From an uncultured Verrucomicrobiota bacterium (GTDB lineage: Bacteria; Verrucomicrobiota; Verrucomicrobiia; Limisphaerales; JADLHS01): a stretch of DNA of 21,796 bases. This document shows, piece by piece, positions 21,029-21,796 of the stretch. The translations under genes and the position numbers were made by a program. Below the pieces are notes generated by a model, which was not told where the DNA came from, made no database searches, and saw nothing but the letters and a program-made list of their open reading frames with translations. Position 1 is the first letter of the stretch; each line of letters begins with the position of its first letter. The stretch lies in contig CALAYC010000165.1 of assembly GCA_937894935.1 (NCBI GenBank), forward strand, positions 1 through 21,796. The letters are read 5' to 3'.

Positions 21029-21796
21029 ACATTCACTGCATTCGTAGCCGCCGACGTGAAGCGGATTCGTTTCATTATCAAACTCGTCCGCTTCGTTATT
21101 TCGGTAGCTGCGTTTTGATCCTGGCGCTTTGCCTTTTCGGAGGATTGAGTTGCGCCGCCGAACAGCCCAAACGCGGTATTGTTTCTTCTGCGCATCCGCT
21201 CGCGACCGAGGTCGGTCTCAACGTATTGAAATCCGGTGGCAACGCCATTGATGCGGCGGTTGCGGTCGGTTTCGCGCTCGGCGTGGTGGATACGCATAAT
21301 TCCGGCATCGGCGGTGGTTGCTTCATGTTGATCCGGCTGGCGAATGGAGAATTTGTGGCGATTGATGGACGCGAGATGGCCCCAGCGGCGGCGACGCGCG
21401 ATATGTTCATCCGCGATGGCAAAGGTGATACGGAACTCAGCCAGACCGGTCCGCTGGCAAGCGGTGTGCCTGGCGAAATCGCGGCGTTCGATTACGCCAT
21501 CAAGCATCATGGTTCGAAGCCGTGGAAAGATTTGATTCTGCCTGCGGCGGAAATCGCGGAGAAAGGTTTTGCGGTGAGCCAGGGATTTGTGAACCGCATG
21601 CAATCCGCCGCAAAGGATCTGGCGAAATTTGAAGCGTCACGCGCGATTTATCTTCCCAACGGTCAACCGCCGAAAGTTGGCGACATTCTGAAACAAACCG
21701 ATCTGGCGAAAACGTATCGCGCCATCGCGGAGCAGGGGAGCGATTGGTTTTATCGCGGTCCGTTTGCGCAAGCGACGGAGAAATGGATGAAGGCCA
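21025..21796 (+). CDS. ggt: Gamma-glutamyltransferase (partial, C-terminus beyond window end)
   Basis: The frame is open for 257 codons to the window edge. The N-terminus has a long basic lead, then LILALCLFGGLSCAAE, a signal peptide for export. RGIVSSAHPLATEVGLNVL (50-68), GGNAIDAAVA (71-80), NSGIGGGCFMLI (92-103), DGREMAP (114-120, the arginine that holds the gamma-glutamyl carboxylate) and SGVPGE (146-151) are all family signatures. The enzyme matures by self-cleavage at a threonine that starts the small subunit; that part lies outside the window, so activity cannot be judged. GGT cleaves gamma-glutamyl bonds of glutathione and similar compounds in the periplasm. Its ATG shares 4 nt with the gltS stop, so the two genes are coupled and the transporter could import the released glutamate. 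Confidence 0.95.
   Translation, partial: MNIHCIRSRRREADSFHYQTRPLRYFGSCVLILALCLFGGLSCAAEQPKRGIVSSAHPLATEVGLNVLKSGGNAIDAAVAVGFALGVVDTHNSGIGGGCFMLIRLANGEFVAIDGREMAPAAATRDMFIRDGKGDTELSQTGPLASGVPGEIAAFDYAIKHHGSKPWKDLILPAAEIAEKGFAVSQGFVNRMQSAAKDLAKFEASRAIYLPNGQPPKVGDILKQTDLAKTYRAIAEQGSDWFYRGPFAQATEKWMKA

Noticed and set aside
20917..21603. 228-codon open frame on the minus strand
   Set aside because: Antisense to the gltS end and ggt start, both firmly identified.

Overview
The window looks like a chromosomal segment of a verrucomicrobial bacterium, probably of the Pedosphaera/Limisphaerales type. This is inferred from gene families, not from a marker gene. The support is GH9 proteins with an extra N-terminal domain, large secreted proteins built from autotransporter-associated beta-strand repeats, a type II pseudopilin-like protein with an H-X9-D motif, a C-terminal module ending in an (R)FYR-x(n)-P pattern on several secreted proteins, and few recognisable Shine-Dalgarno sequences. 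No rRNA, tRNA, CRISPR array or insertion sequence was seen.

Layout. Positions 1-787 (minus) hold the N-terminal part of a GT4-type glycosyltransferase. Positions 912-3524 (minus) encode a secreted glycoside hydrolase family 9 (GH9) protein with an intact DAGD catalytic motif. Divergent from it is a plus-strand signalling set at 3795-6109: an RsbT-like switch kinase, a histidine kinase that carries an RsbU-type N-terminal domain, and a NarL/LuxR-type response regulator. It is followed after 78 nt by a second GH9 protein (6188-9073) whose DAGD motif has become EAGN. A minus-strand block follows: a FlgM-like small protein, a peroxiredoxin with a clear terminator, a pseudopilin-like protein, and an AstE/M14-like zinc hydrolase fused to a BPL_N/class I glutamine amidotransferase-like domain. 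Divergent from that block, on the plus strand, are a 1368-residue beta-repeat protein, a protein that joins an N-formylglutamate-amidohydrolase-like domain to the same kind of beta-repeats, a GltS-type glutamate transporter, and the start of a gamma-glutamyltransferase that overlaps gltS by 4 nt and runs off the end.

Working together. The left half suggests that a partner-switching input (RsbT) has been wired into a two-component system beside a pair of GH9 proteins, one apparently active and one apparently missing its catalytic base. The right half suggests release of glutamate from amide or gamma-glutamyl compounds outside the cytoplasm, followed by uptake (FGase-like domain, GGT, GltS). 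Both ideas rest on gene order and domain recognition only. The strongest leads are the RsbT/RsbU_N-histidine kinase pair, the pseudo-GH9, and the repeat-borne FGase-like protein.
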